DNA of 64,000 bases, taken from Oscillospiraceae bacterium. GTDB lineage: Bacteria; Bacillota; Clostridia; Oscillospirales; Oscillospiraceae. The stretch lies in assembly GCA_015068425.1 (NCBI GenBank), contig SVKK01000006.1, positions 20,706-84,705 on the forward strand, in the 5' to 3' direction. Numbering within the stretch: the first letter of the stretch is position 1; every line of letters starts with the position of its first letter. Both the position numbers and the translations under genes were made by a program. A model generated the notes under the pieces. It was not told the DNA's origin. It searched no databases and was given only the letters and a program-made list of their open reading frames with translations. Shown one piece after another: positions 16,904 to 25,127 of the stretch.

Positions 16904-19213
16904 TTATTCGGCAGTCACAATTACCTTTTCGCCGTCACTGCCAAGAATAATGGTTCTGGCATTCCCGCGAAGCTCGTCAACAATTTTTGCGGCAACAACA
17001 TCTTCGATTTCCTTCTGAATGGTGCGGCGTAGATTGCGGGCGCCGTAAGTCTGGCTGAAGCTGCGCTTCACCAGATAATCCACCAACGCTTCATCATAGC
17101 GAAGAGCAATACCCTTGGCGCTCATAACAGCTTCAAGCTCGGAGAGCATCAGCACCGCGATTGCGCGGAAGTTTTCCTCGGTGAGGTGGTTGAAATAGAC
17201 TATCTCGTCCACGCGGTTGATAAACTCGGGACGCAGGAACTCATTGAGAGCCTTCAGCGCCTTGTCGCGGCTGAGCTCATTGATGCTCTGGCCGAAGCCC
17301 AGACCGCCGCCCCGGTTATTGCTGCCTGCATTGGTGGTCATTATGATAACGGTGTTTTCAAAGTTTACGGTGCGTCCCTGGGCATCGGTAATGCGTCCGT
17401 CGTCCAAAATCTGGAGCAGAATATTCAGCACATCTGGATGAGCCTTCTCAAGCTCATCGAAGAGCACTACGGAATAGGGTCTGCGGCGGATCTTTTCGGT
17501 AAGCTGGCCGGCCTCATCATAACCCACATATCCGGGAGGAGAACCGATAAGGCGGGAAACCGTGTGCTTTTCCATAAATTCGGACATATCAAGGCGGATA
17601 AGAGACTCGGGAGAATCGAAAAGCTCATCCGCAAGACGCTTGACAAGCTCCGTCTTACCTATGCCGGTGCTGCCCACGAAGATGAAGCTTACGGGCTTGC
17701 GCTTGGCCTGAAGACCAACGCGGCTGCGCTTTATTGCGGCACACACAGCGTCCACTGCCTCATCCTGTCCCACCACATGGCTCTTGAGCCGTGCGGAAAG
17801 GGAGCTGAGGCGCTCAAACTCATCGGCGCGGATGGAGGATGCGGGGATTTTTGTCCAAAGCTCAATAATTCTTGCAAGATTTTCCTCGCTGAGCACAGGG
17901 CGTCCCTTAGTGCGAAGCTCCAGAAGCTCGTTTTCAAGGCGCAGATGCTCGGCACGAAGCTGCGCAAGTCGCTCATAATGCTCGTTTTCCGTGTCGGCCA
18001 TAAGAAGCTCCCGCTCCTTGTCAAGGTCGGCAATATCCTTGCCTATAGCATCCATACGGGCAAGATCGGTGTTTTTCAAATTCACATCGGAGCAGGCCTC
18101 ATCGATAAGGTCAATAGCCTTGTCGGGGAGGAAGCGGTCGGTTATATACCTCTCGCTGAGGGTGACCGCCAGGCGGCACATATCCTCGGGAATTATCACC
18201 CCGTGATACTGCTCATAATAGTGGGCTATACCCTTCAGTATTTTAATGCTGTCGGAGATGCTGGGCTCCGCCACGGTGACGGGCTGGAATCTTCTCTCCA
18301 GAGCGGCATCCTTTTCAATGTGCTTGCGGTACTCTGCGAAGGTTGTTGCGCCGATAACCTGAATTTCTCCGCGGCTGAGGGCGGGCTTGAGGATGTTGGC
18401 GGCATTCATGCTGCCTTCCGCGTCCCCTGCGCCCACAATGTTATGAACCTCGTCAATAACAAGGATAACATTGCCTTCACGGCTTATCTCCTGAATGAGT
18501 CCCTTCATTCGGCTCTCGAACTGACCGCGGAACTGGGTGCCTGCCACAAGGGCAGTGAGGTCCAGAAGATAAACCTCCTTATCCTTGAGCTTATAGGGCA
18601 CGCTGCCTGCGGCTATGCGCTGGGCAAGACCCTCCGCAATAGCGGTTTTGCCCACGCCGGGTTCACCGATAAGGCAGGGATTATTTTTCTGGCGGCGGTT
18701 GAGAATTTGAATAACCCGCTCCAGCTCCTCCGCTCTGCCTATCATGGAATCCAGCTTGCCGGCTCTGGCTCTGTCGGTGAGGTTTATGCAGTAGTTATCC
18801 AGAAACTTTTTCTTGCCTCTGCCCTCTTTGGCGCCTGCCCTTCCGCTCTCGCTGCCGCTGTTGCCGCCTGCTGCGGGCGCGGGAGGATTCTGTCCGCCCA
18901 TAAGACGGCTGAGAAAGGGAAAGGTTGCGGTTTTGCCCTCGTCGTCGCCGTCGCTCTCATCGCTCTCTGCAGCCTCCTGCAGAGCAGCAAGACCCTCACC
19001 GTTCATAAGGGAGGACATATCGTTGGTGAGCGCATCCAGATCCTCGTCACTGAGCCCCATCTTGCCTATCATATCGTCTATAGGCTTTATGTGCAGCTCG
19101 CGGGCACATTTAAGGCAAAGCCCTTCATTTTTGCTTTCGCCATTTTCAATTTTTGTTATGAATATCACCGCCACATTCTTTTTGCAGCGGGAACAAAGAG
19201 TGGGTCTATCCAT
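16904..19213 (-). CDS. clpE: ClpE/ClpC-type AAA+ unfoldase with N-terminal zinc finger
   Basis: 769 aa. An N-terminal CX2C-CX2C finger (Cys 7, 10, 33, 36) replaces the usual Clp N-domain, as in ClpE. Two AAA modules follow: GEPGVGKT (about residue 185) with the D1 domain, a middle coiled coil ([21 protein letters not shown] and following, about 415-455; key part [15 protein letters not shown]), then GSTGIGKT (about 505) with [15 protein letters not shown] and the sensor-2 C-terminal domain. It unfolds proteins, usually for ClpP. ATG 19213 with GGAG upstream. TATAAT at 19238-19243 (minus) without a good -35 may be a weak internal promoter. No CIRCE or clear CtsR site lies upstream; clpP and ctsR are absent from the window. 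Confidence 0.88.
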   Translation of the reverse strand: MDRPTLCSRCKKNVAVIFITKIENGESKNEGLCLKCARELHIKPIDDMIGKMGLSDEDLDALTNDMSSLMNGEGLAALQEAAESDESDGDDEGKTATFPFLSRLMGGQNPPAPAAGGNSGSESGRAGAKEGRGKKKFLDNYCINLTDRARAGKLDSMIGRAEELERVIQILNRRQKNNPCLIGEPGVGKTAIAEGLAQRIAAGSVPYKLKDKEVYLLDLTALVAGTQFRGQFESRMKGLIQEISREGNVILVIDEVHNIVGAGDAEGSMNAANILKPALSRGEIQVIGATTFAEYRKHIEKDAALERRFQPVTVAEPSISDSIKILKGIAHYYEQYHGVIIPEDMCRLAVTLSERYITDRFLPDKAIDLIDEACSDVNLKNTDLARMDAIGKDIADLDKERELLMADTENEHYERLAQLRAEHLRLENELLELRTKGRPVLSEENLARIIELWTKIPASSIRADEFERLSSLSARLKSHVVGQDEAVDAVCAAIKRSRVGLQAKRKPVSFIFVGSTGIGKTELVKRLADELFDSPESLIRLDMSEFMEKHTVSRLIGSPPGYVGYDEAGQLTEKIRRRPYSVVLFDELEKAHPDVLNILLQILDDGRITDAQGRTVNFENTVIIMTTNAGSNNRGGGLGFGQSINELSRDKALKALNEFLRPEFINRVDEIVYFNHLTEENFRAIAVLMLSELEAVMSAKGIALRYDEALVDYLVKRSFSQTYGARNLRRTIQKEIEDVVAAKIVDELRGNARTIILGSDGEKVIVTAE

Positions 19214-19238
19214 TAAAAATCTCCAAACCTAAGCTATA

Positions 19239-19964
19239 TTATACACCAAGAATTTTTGCAAGGAAGTCGTGTTTAAGGAACCATCCGCCAAGAACAGTAT
19301 CGCTGAGAGTTTCGCCGCCGATGATTATTCCCATGAACTTCAATGCCCATACGAAAACTGCGCAGTATGCAGCCGCGGTAAAAAATCCTATAACTGTTCC
19401 TGCAATATCATTCACAAGATCCAGATGAGGAATCTTGTAGCTGAGATTCGGCAGGTTTATCACCACCGTGAGGATAATGACAATTATCAGGAAGGATATC
19501 ACAAAACAGCCCATATAGCTTATGCGGGCGCACAGCTCGTGAACAATGGCATCTACAAGATTTTCGTTATGCTCCTTGGAATAATCCACGGCAGACTCCG
19601 CCATAACATCGGCAGCAGCGGTGGTAATGCCCAGACGGCGGAAGCACTCGGCAGCGAACTCATCGTGCTCTTCGGTGTACTGAGAGAGCAGGTCATTGAG
19701 GGAATAGTTATGCTCATTATCCCAATCCATGGACTCAAGAACGCCGTCCTCACCATCCACCATCTTCTCAATATAGCCGCCGGCAAAGGGTCTGAGAGCC
19801 GGCACCACATCGTAAGAGAAGGCGTTGCTGAGAAGGTTTGCGCCGTAAACGGACACGGTGAGCACAAGCACGCCGGCGAGACCCATAATGAGGCCTCTCT
19901 TATATCCGGTCCAGGTTCCGTATACCAGTATTACCAAAAGCAGAATGTCAATTGCAGTTTTCAT
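19239..19964 (-). CDS. CvpA-family membrane protein
   Basis: 241 aa from ATG 19964, which has GAGGGATT upstream; an upstream TTG at 19997 would add 11 residues without a site. The N-terminus (ILLLVILVYGTWTGYKRGL) is the hallmark of CvpA-like proteins: a first membrane helix, then GYKRGL. Four hydrophobic segments are visible, with a long acidic extracytoplasmic loop between the second and third (residues about 55-130). CvpA proteins are linked to colicin V production and, more broadly, to envelope homeostasis, but their activity is not known. It sits between truA and clpE in the same run, 25 bases ahead of clpE. Confidence 0.75.
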   Translation of the reverse strand: MKTAIDILLLVILVYGTWTGYKRGLIMGLAGVLVLTVSVYGANLLSNAFSYDVVPALRPFAGGYIEKMVDGEDGVLESMDWDNEHNYSLNDLLSQYTEEHDEFAAECFRRLGITTAAADVMAESAVDYSKEHNENLVDAIVHELCARISYMGCFVISFLIIVIILTVVINLPNLSYKIPHLDLVNDIAGTVIGFFTAAAYCAVFVWALKFMGIIIGGETLSDTVLGGWFLKHDFLAKILGV

Positions 19965-20015
19965 GCCAATCCCTCTTTTTCTTAGTATATCAAGCAATTA
20001 TGAACAAATTAAGGT

Positions 20016-20795
20016 CTATTCCATCATTTTTCCCACTTCGCCCTCATACCATATGCGGTTGAGATAAAGTCCCTGAGGGGGCATAGTGGGTCCCGTGAGT
20101 CTTCTGTCTCCCTTTTCAAGGAGCGCAGGAATATCTTCGGGCTCAATTTTTCCGTAGGATGCGTACACCATAGTTCCCACAATGGCACGCACCATATTGT
20201 AGAGAAAACCGTCGGCGCAGACGGCGATGGTTATAACATCGCCCTCTTTCTCTGTGCGGCACCAATGGACGGTGCGCACCGTGGTTTTCGTGGGTGTTCC
20301 CACGCTTCTAACCGCCGCGAAATCGTGAGTTCCCTCAAAGGCTCTGCCCGCCCTCTCCATTTTCTCTATATCCAGAGCGGAGGGATAAAAGCAGGCACGC
20401 TTTTCAAGGAAGGGGTCACGGATGCGGCTTGCGTGGATTTTATAAATATACTCTTTTTTTATGCAGGAGCCTATGGCGTTGAAATCCCAAGGCGCCTCAA
20501 CGGCATCCGATACGGAGATATCCGCCGGCAGACGGGAGTTCACCGCAAGGGGCAGTCTGTCTATAGGTATGCGGGAAGTTGTGCGGAAATTGGCGCAGTA
20601 GCGCAGAGCGTGAACTCCCGCGTCCGTGCGTCCGCAGCCAACCACCTTTACCCTGTGTCCGCAGACCTTGCTCAGTGCGGTCTCCAGAGTCTCCGCAACG
20701 CTTATTTCGGTTTTCTGAACCTGCCAGCCGTGGTAGGCAGAGCCGTCATAGCTAAGTCTCAGCGCAATATTGCGCTCTCCGGGCAGTCTCTCCAT
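20016..20795 (-). CDS. truA: tRNA pseudouridine(38-40) synthase
   Basis: 259 aa from ATG 20795. The catalytic motif GRTDAGVHA is present (Asp 58), with the start LRLSYDGSAYHGWQVQ typical of TruA. An in-frame reading from 20858 would add 21 residues, but that stretch is the out-of-frame end of the small gene at 20795-20893, whose TGA overlaps this ATG (TGATG). So the shorter start, translated by coupling, is chosen. The enzyme modifies U38-U40 in the anticodon arm. It follows the ECF transporter genes, as is common in Firmicutes. Confidence 0.95.
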   Translation of the reverse strand: MERLPGERNIALRLSYDGSAYHGWQVQKTEISVAETLETALSKVCGHRVKVVGCGRTDAGVHALRYCANFRTTSRIPIDRLPLAVNSRLPADISVSDAVEAPWDFNAIGSCIKKEYIYKIHASRIRDPFLEKRACFYPSALDIEKMERAGRAFEGTHDFAAVRSVGTPTKTTVRTVHWCRTEKEGDVITIAVCADGFLYNMVRAIVGTMVYASYGKIEPEDIPALLEKGDRRLTGPTMPPQGLYLNRIWYEGEVGKMME

Positions 20796-20893
20796 CAGAA
20801 AATCCAGTGGTAGAAGCTGATGCCTATGGCGAAGAGACCCACTATGATGTATATCCACTCCATAACGGGGCCTTCTTTTTTTCTCTTAAACAT
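20795..20893 (-). CDS. 32-residue single-span membrane microprotein between ecfT and truA
   Basis: Too short for usual gene finding. On the minus strand ATG 20893 opens a 32-codon frame: a basic start (MFKRKKEGPV) and one hydrophobic helix (MEWIYIIVGLFAIGISFYHW, residues 11-30), ending in TGA that overlaps the truA ATG by one base. It starts 17 bases after the ecfT stop, with AAGG about 11 bases upstream. The fit between the two neighbours, the positive-inside pattern and the TGATG junction argue that it is translated and feeds ribosomes to truA. Function is unknown; a partner of the ECF complex or just a coupling leader are both possible. Confidence 0.65.
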   Translation of the reverse strand: MFKRKKEGPVMEWIYIIVGLFAIGISFYHWIF

Positions 20894-20910
20894 AGTAATT
20901 CAACCTTTCT

Positions 20911-21714
20911 TTACAGCCCGAAATGTCTGAGAACACACACCGCTGCGATTATTATTGCGCAGCAAAGCAACGCAATTGCATCACGGGCGGCAAAATGCAG
21001 CTGTTTCATTCTTGTTCTGCCCGTTCCGCCCTGATAGCAGCGGCATTCCATAGCCGTTGCCAGCTCGTCTGCCCGGCGGAAGGCGCTTACAAAAAGGGGT
21101 ACAAGCATGGGGATGAGAGCCTTTGCCCTCTCCGTGAGCTTTCCTGTATCAAAGCCCGCTCCCCTTGCCTTCTGAGCGGACATTATCTTGTCCGTCTCCT
21201 CAATGAGGGTGGGGATGAAGCGCAGGGCAATGCTCATCATCATGCTCAGCTCGTGGACGGGAATTTTTATTTTGTTGAGGGGACTTAAAAGCCGTTCAAG
21301 ACCGTCGGTAAGCTGCAGGGGTGAGGTGGTATAGGTCAAAAGGAATGTTCCGCAGACCAGAAGCATTATGCGCAGAACCATATATATGGCAGTCTTTATT
21401 CCGTCGAGAGTTATGGTGAAGATCCAAAACTGAACAAGAGGTTCTCCGCTGCCGTAAAACAGATTTATGATGCCTGTGAAGGCAACAATGAAAACAAGGG
21501 GTTTAAGACCCTTCAGCATTGCTCTTGCCCCAATGCGGGCAATGGCGGTGAAAGAAACAAGGGTGGCGGTCATAAGCAGATAGCCTCCCCAGCCCTTCAC
21601 GAGAAAGAGCGCCACTATATATCCCACCAGCCAGATTATCTTGGCTCTGGGGTCCAGGCGGTGAATTATGCTTTTGCCGGGGAAATACTGGCCGAGAGTT
21701 ACATCCTTCAGCAT
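20911..21714 (-). CDS. ecfT: ECF transporter transmembrane subunit EcfT
   Basis: 267 aa, about 5-6 membrane segments. The two coupling motifs of EcfT are visible as ARG-type stretches: QKARGAGF (about residue 188) and ATAMECRCYQGGTGRT (about 223-238). It links substrate-binding S components to the EcfA1/EcfA2 ATPases for vitamin or metal uptake. The ATG at 21714 overlaps the end of ecfA2 by seven bases. No S component is in the window, so this is a shared group-II energising module. Confidence 0.95.
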   Translation of the reverse strand: MLKDVTLGQYFPGKSIIHRLDPRAKIIWLVGYIVALFLVKGWGGYLLMTATLVSFTAIARIGARAMLKGLKPLVFIVAFTGIINLFYGSGEPLVQFWIFTITLDGIKTAIYMVLRIMLLVCGTFLLTYTTSPLQLTDGLERLLSPLNKIKIPVHELSMMMSIALRFIPTLIEETDKIMSAQKARGAGFDTGKLTERAKALIPMLVPLFVSAFRRADELATAMECRCYQGGTGRTRMKQLHFAARDAIALLCCAIIIAAVCVLRHFGL

Positions 21715-22571
21715 TGCTCATCCCCCTCTCTCAGGTTTATGAGCAGTTTGCGAAGATAATTCGTGGTATAAACGCTCTGAGGAATGTCAATACCTCTGCG
21801 GCGGAGGGCAAGAGCTATCTCCGTGGCCTTTGGAACGGCGAGACCCATTGCGGTGAGCTCCTCCGCTCTTTCAAAAACCTCGGCGGGAGTGCCGTCCATA
21901 GCTATGCGCCCTTCGTTGAACACCACAAGGCGGCTTGCTATACGGGCAACATCATCCATGCTGTGGCTGATGAGCAAAACCGTTGCCCCCGTTGTCCGCT
22001 GATAGTAGCCTATATTGCCCAGAATGCTCTCTCTGCCCGCGGGATCAAGCCCTGCGGTGGGCTCATCGAGAATGAGCACCTTGGGCTCCATGGCTATAAC
22101 GCCCGCTATGGCAACGCGGCGCTTCTGTCCGCCGCTGAGCTCAAGGGGGGAAAGCTCAAAAAGCTCCTCGCTGACGCCAACAAAGCCTGCGGCAGCTCTC
22201 ACTCTTCTGTCGATTTCCTCGCTGCTCAGACCCATATTCTTAGGTCCGAAGGCTATATCCTTGTAAACCGTCTCTTCAAAAAGCTGATACTCGGGATACT
22301 GGAAAACAAGTCCCACCTTAAAGCGGACATCTCTGGTGGCCGCCTTGGAGGAGGCGATATCCACATCGTCAACTATAACCTTGCCCCTGTTGGGAGGAAG
22401 AAGGCCGTTGAGATGCTGGATAAAGGTGCTTTTTCCGCTGCCTGTATGGCCTATGATGCCGATGAATTCGCCGGCTTCAATATCGATATTTATATTGTCA
22501 ATGGCAAGTTTTTCGAATGGAGTGCCCCGGCTATAAATATGGGACAATCCCTCCGTACGGATAACAGGCAT
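21708..22571 (-). CDS. ecfA2: ECF transporter ATPase EcfA2
   Basis: 287 aa. Walker A GHTGSGKST (about residues 40-48), Q-loop VFQYPEYQLFEETV typical of EcfA2, signature LSGGQKRRVAIAG, Walker B VLILDEPTAGLDP, switch His in SHSMDDVA. It begins one base after ecfA1 and overlaps ecfT. Together with EcfA1 it hydrolyses ATP to drive the ECF module. Confidence 0.95.
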   Translation of the reverse strand: MPVIRTEGLSHIYSRGTPFEKLAIDNINIDIEAGEFIGIIGHTGSGKSTFIQHLNGLLPPNRGKVIVDDVDIASSKAATRDVRFKVGLVFQYPEYQLFEETVYKDIAFGPKNMGLSSEEIDRRVRAAAGFVGVSEELFELSPLELSGGQKRRVAIAGVIAMEPKVLILDEPTAGLDPAGRESILGNIGYYQRTTGATVLLISHSMDDVARIASRLVVFNEGRIAMDGTPAEVFERAEELTAMGLAVPKATEIALALRRRGIDIPQSVYTTNYLRKLLINLREGDEQC

Positions 22572-22572
22572 A

Positions 22573-23415
22573 TTACTTGTCCTTCTTGAAAAATTCTGCT
22601 ATTGCGTCTGCGCATTCCTCGACTCTGAGAGCCTCAAGGGGAACATCCCAGCCTGCGGCGCGCAGTCCGTATATAAGCTCCGTGGTCTCGGGCACCGCAA
22701 GTCCTTCTGCGCACATAGTTTCCACCTGAGTGAAAACATCCTTTGGTTTTCCGTCGGCAACTATTTTCCCGCCGCTCATAACAATAAGTCTGTCGGCATC
22801 TATACATTCGTCCATATGGTGGGTTATGAGTATAACCGTCATTCCCTTTTTGCTGCGAAGGCGCTCTATGGCGGCAAGAACCTCTCTGCGTCCTATGGGG
22901 TCCAGCATAGCAGTGGGCTCATCCAGCACTATGCACTCAGGCTCCATGGCCAAAACTCCCGCGATGGCGACACGCTGCTTCTGCCCGCCGCTGAGACGGT
23001 GGGGGGCGTGAAGGCGGTAATCATACATTCCAACGCTTTTCAGCGCCTCATCAACGCGCTGCCTTATCTCTTCGGAGGGCACTCCCAGATTTTCGGGGGC
23101 GAAGGCCACATCGTCTTCAACAACGCTGGCCACTATCTGGTTATCCGGATTCTGGAAAACCATACCCACACTGCGGCGTATGTCTATGGTATGCTCCTCA
23201 AGGGAGGTATCCATTCCATTCACATAAACCTTTCCCTCTGTGGGGATCAAAATGGCGTTGAGATGCTTGGCAAGGGTGCTCTTTCCGCTGCCGTTATGGC
23301 CCAAAATTGCCACAAAGGAACCCCGTTCTATTTCCAGCGAAAGATTCTTTATGGCAGGGGAAAAATCCTCGCCGTAGGCAAATGTTAAATTTTCAATCCT
23401 GATAATGGAATCCAT
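22573..23415 (-). CDS. ecfA1: ECF transporter ATPase EcfA1
   Basis: 280 aa. Walker A GHNGSGKST (about residues 38-46), Q-loop VFQNPDNQIVASVVEDD typical of EcfA1, signature LSGGQKQRVAIAG, Walker B CIVLDEPTAMLDP, switch His in THHMDE. It follows the methyltransferase gene by five bases and is followed by ecfA2 after one base. Confidence 0.95.
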   Translation of the reverse strand: MDSIIRIENLTFAYGEDFSPAIKNLSLEIERGSFVAILGHNGSGKSTLAKHLNAILIPTEGKVYVNGMDTSLEEHTIDIRRSVGMVFQNPDNQIVASVVEDDVAFAPENLGVPSEEIRQRVDEALKSVGMYDYRLHAPHRLSGGQKQRVAIAGVLAMEPECIVLDEPTAMLDPIGRREVLAAIERLRSKKGMTVILITHHMDECIDADRLIVMSGGKIVADGKPKDVFTQVETMCAEGLAVPETTELIYGLRAAGWDVPLEALRVEECADAIAEFFKKDK

Positions 23416-23420
23416 TTGCT

Positions 23421-24281
23421 TTATCTTTCCCAGCGGCAGCTGGCCCCGCAGGGCAGAGCAAGACCGGTGTCCGTAACTCTCAGACCCAGTTCCTGACTCT
23501 CGCTGTGACCGCCGAATTTTTTGGTGAAGATGCTGTCGGCTATATAGCCTATGGTGGATGCGCTGAGTCCGGTGGTGTAGGAGTTGATTATAACGAAAAG
23601 GGGATCGTCGCTGAGGACGCGGCTGGTGAGCTCAACAAAGTCCCAGATATTGTCCTCAAGTCTCCATACCTCTCCGCCGGGACCTCTGCCGTAGGAGGGA
23701 GGATCCATGATAATTGCGTCATAGCGTCTGCCGCGGCGGATCTCCCGCTCAACGAACTTGGCGCAGTCATCAACTATCCAGCGGATGGGAGCTTCCCGCA
23801 CTCCGCTGGCCTCGGCATTTTCCTTGCCCCAGGCAACCATTCCCTTTGCGGCGTCCACATGGCAAACGCTGGCTCCCGCCTTTGCGGCGGCAACGGTGGC
23901 GGCTCCCGTGTAGCCGAAGAGGTTAAGCACGCTTATGGGTCTGCCCGCGCCGCGGATCTTCTCCATAATATAGTCCCAGTTGCTGGCCTGCTCGGGGAAA
24001 AGACCCGTGTGCTTGAAATTCATGGGCTTAACATTGAAGGTCAGCTCGCCGTAATTGATTTTCCAGGACTCAGGCACAGAGGACTTATCCCAGTGTCCGC
24101 CGCCGGTGCTGGAGCGGCTGTAGCGGGCGGAGGGCTTGCGCCAGAGGGGGTTATTTCTGGGGGTCTGCCATATTGCCTGAGGGTCGGGGCGAATGAGAAT
24201 CTGATTTCCCCAACGCTCCAGTTTTTCCCCGCGGGAACAGTCTATAAGTTCAAAATCCTGCCATTTATCAGCTATCCACAT
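23421..24281 (-). CDS. Class I SAM-dependent methyltransferase (RlmI-like fold, probable RNA target)
   Basis: 286 aa from ATG 24281, nine bases after GGAG; ATG 24287 is only three bases from that site. A longer frame starting at 24356 coincides with the -35 box and is rejected. SAM motif I is VLNLFGYTGAATVAAAKAG, motif IV is IIMDPPSYGRG, the pattern of RNA cytosine-C5 or guanine methyltransferases of the RlmI/RlmK group; no PUA domain is visible and the first 90 residues are unlike it. The target is not known. It heads the transcript carrying ecfA1-ecfA2-ecfT-truA. Confidence 0.85.
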   Translation of the reverse strand: MWIADKWQDFELIDCSRGEKLERWGNQILIRPDPQAIWQTPRNNPLWRKPSARYSRSSTGGGHWDKSSVPESWKINYGELTFNVKPMNFKHTGLFPEQASNWDYIMEKIRGAGRPISVLNLFGYTGAATVAAAKAGASVCHVDAAKGMVAWGKENAEASGVREAPIRWIVDDCAKFVEREIRRGRRYDAIIMDPPSYGRGPGGEVWRLEDNIWDFVELTSRVLSDDPLFVIINSYTTGLSASTIGYIADSIFTKKFGGHSESQELGLRVTDTGLALPCGASCRWER

Positions 24282-24327
24282 AAACATTTTCTCCAGTTTG
24301 ATGCAATAATGTATAATAGAACACTGT

Positions 24328-24356
24328 ATTATATCACGCCACATTTCAAAGGTCAA
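24328..24356 (-). promoter_or_regulatory. Main promoter of the methyltransferase-ECF-truA-cvpA-clpE run
   Basis: On the minus strand TTGACC (24351-24356), 17 bases, TATAAT (24328-24333). Near-consensus, with transcription starting about 35-40 bases before the first start codon. Confidence 0.8.
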
Positions 24357-25088
24357 TTGCAGGGGGAAGAAAAAGCGCGCGGTGGACAGGTAGGGCGGGG
24401 CTTGCTCCCGCCGGCGAATCCGAAATCAACAATGTAGGGGCCGGACACCCGGCCGGCCCGCATTACACACCGCACCCACCGTAGGGCGCGACGACTCGGC
24501 GCCATAAAAAAGTCTTCCCCTTGAGGGGAAGGTGGCTGCCCGAAGGGCAGACGGATGAGGTGTTAACTGAGGGATTGCCTTTTTGTTTTGTCTCCGACGG
24601 CCATATTCTTTTCGTGTGGCCGAAAAGAATATGCGCACCAACCAGCTTCCCTCCTCGCGGCATAGCCGCTGCGGTCGGAGGCTAAAAATGTGCCACCGGC
24701 ACATTTTCTTAACGCCTCGACCCTCTTTGGAAACTCCCCTCGGTGCAAAGGTAGAAATGGCGTTGTGCCACATAATAAGCGCCTAAACCTTAGTGTGCAT
24801 CCCCCGTTTTCCGCTCAGGACGCTGCTGCGTGTAGGCGCCTGTTCGGCGCCACCGGGATTTCACCTCGTTCTATTTCAGCACCCGTAGGGCGCGTGAAAA
24901 TGAGGGCCGGCCGGGTGTCCGGCCCCTACGAGTGTTATTTCAGTGCTGTGTAGGGAACGGTCTTGACCGTTCCGTAAGCACAAACACCTCATCAGTCTCA
25001 CATACGCTCGACAGCTTCCCCTCAAGGGGAAGCCTTTAAATGCAGCACCCACCCGTAGGGCGCGATGACCTCAGCGCGCCGAAAAGCA
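24357..25088. repeat. Intergenic repeat mosaic 2
   Basis: About 730 bases without a gene. Holds GCCGGACACCCGGCCGGC palindromes, CTTCCCCTTGAGGGGAAG stems followed by GGCAGACGGATGAGG, one copy of the roughly 300-base composite element (about 24588-24870) and, at 24892-25065, the 174-base block also found at 16296-16469. The first part of the composite element, up to TTAACGCC, is inverted relative to the copies at 43055 and 53072. Confidence 0.85.
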
Positions 25089-25120
25089 AAAAACAGACCT
25101 GCCTGAGCAGGTCTGTTTTA
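25089..25120 (-). terminator. Terminator of the YtrA-type ABC operon
   Basis: Perfect stem AAACAGACCTGC / GCAGGTCTGTTT with a 4-base loop; on the minus strand it is followed by a T-tract. Confidence 0.9.
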
Positions 25121-25127
25121 ATTTTAA

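Noticed and set aside
20796..20858. Longer start of truA
   Set aside because: These bases are the 3' part of the microprotein gene in another frame; TruA homology begins at ATG 20795.
24282..24356. Longer start of the methyltransferase
   Set aside because: The added codons cover the -35 and -10 boxes and the untranslated leader.
24357..25088. Insertion sequence or decayed transposon
   Set aside because: No transposase remnant, no clear terminal inverted repeats or target-site duplications could be identified by eye.
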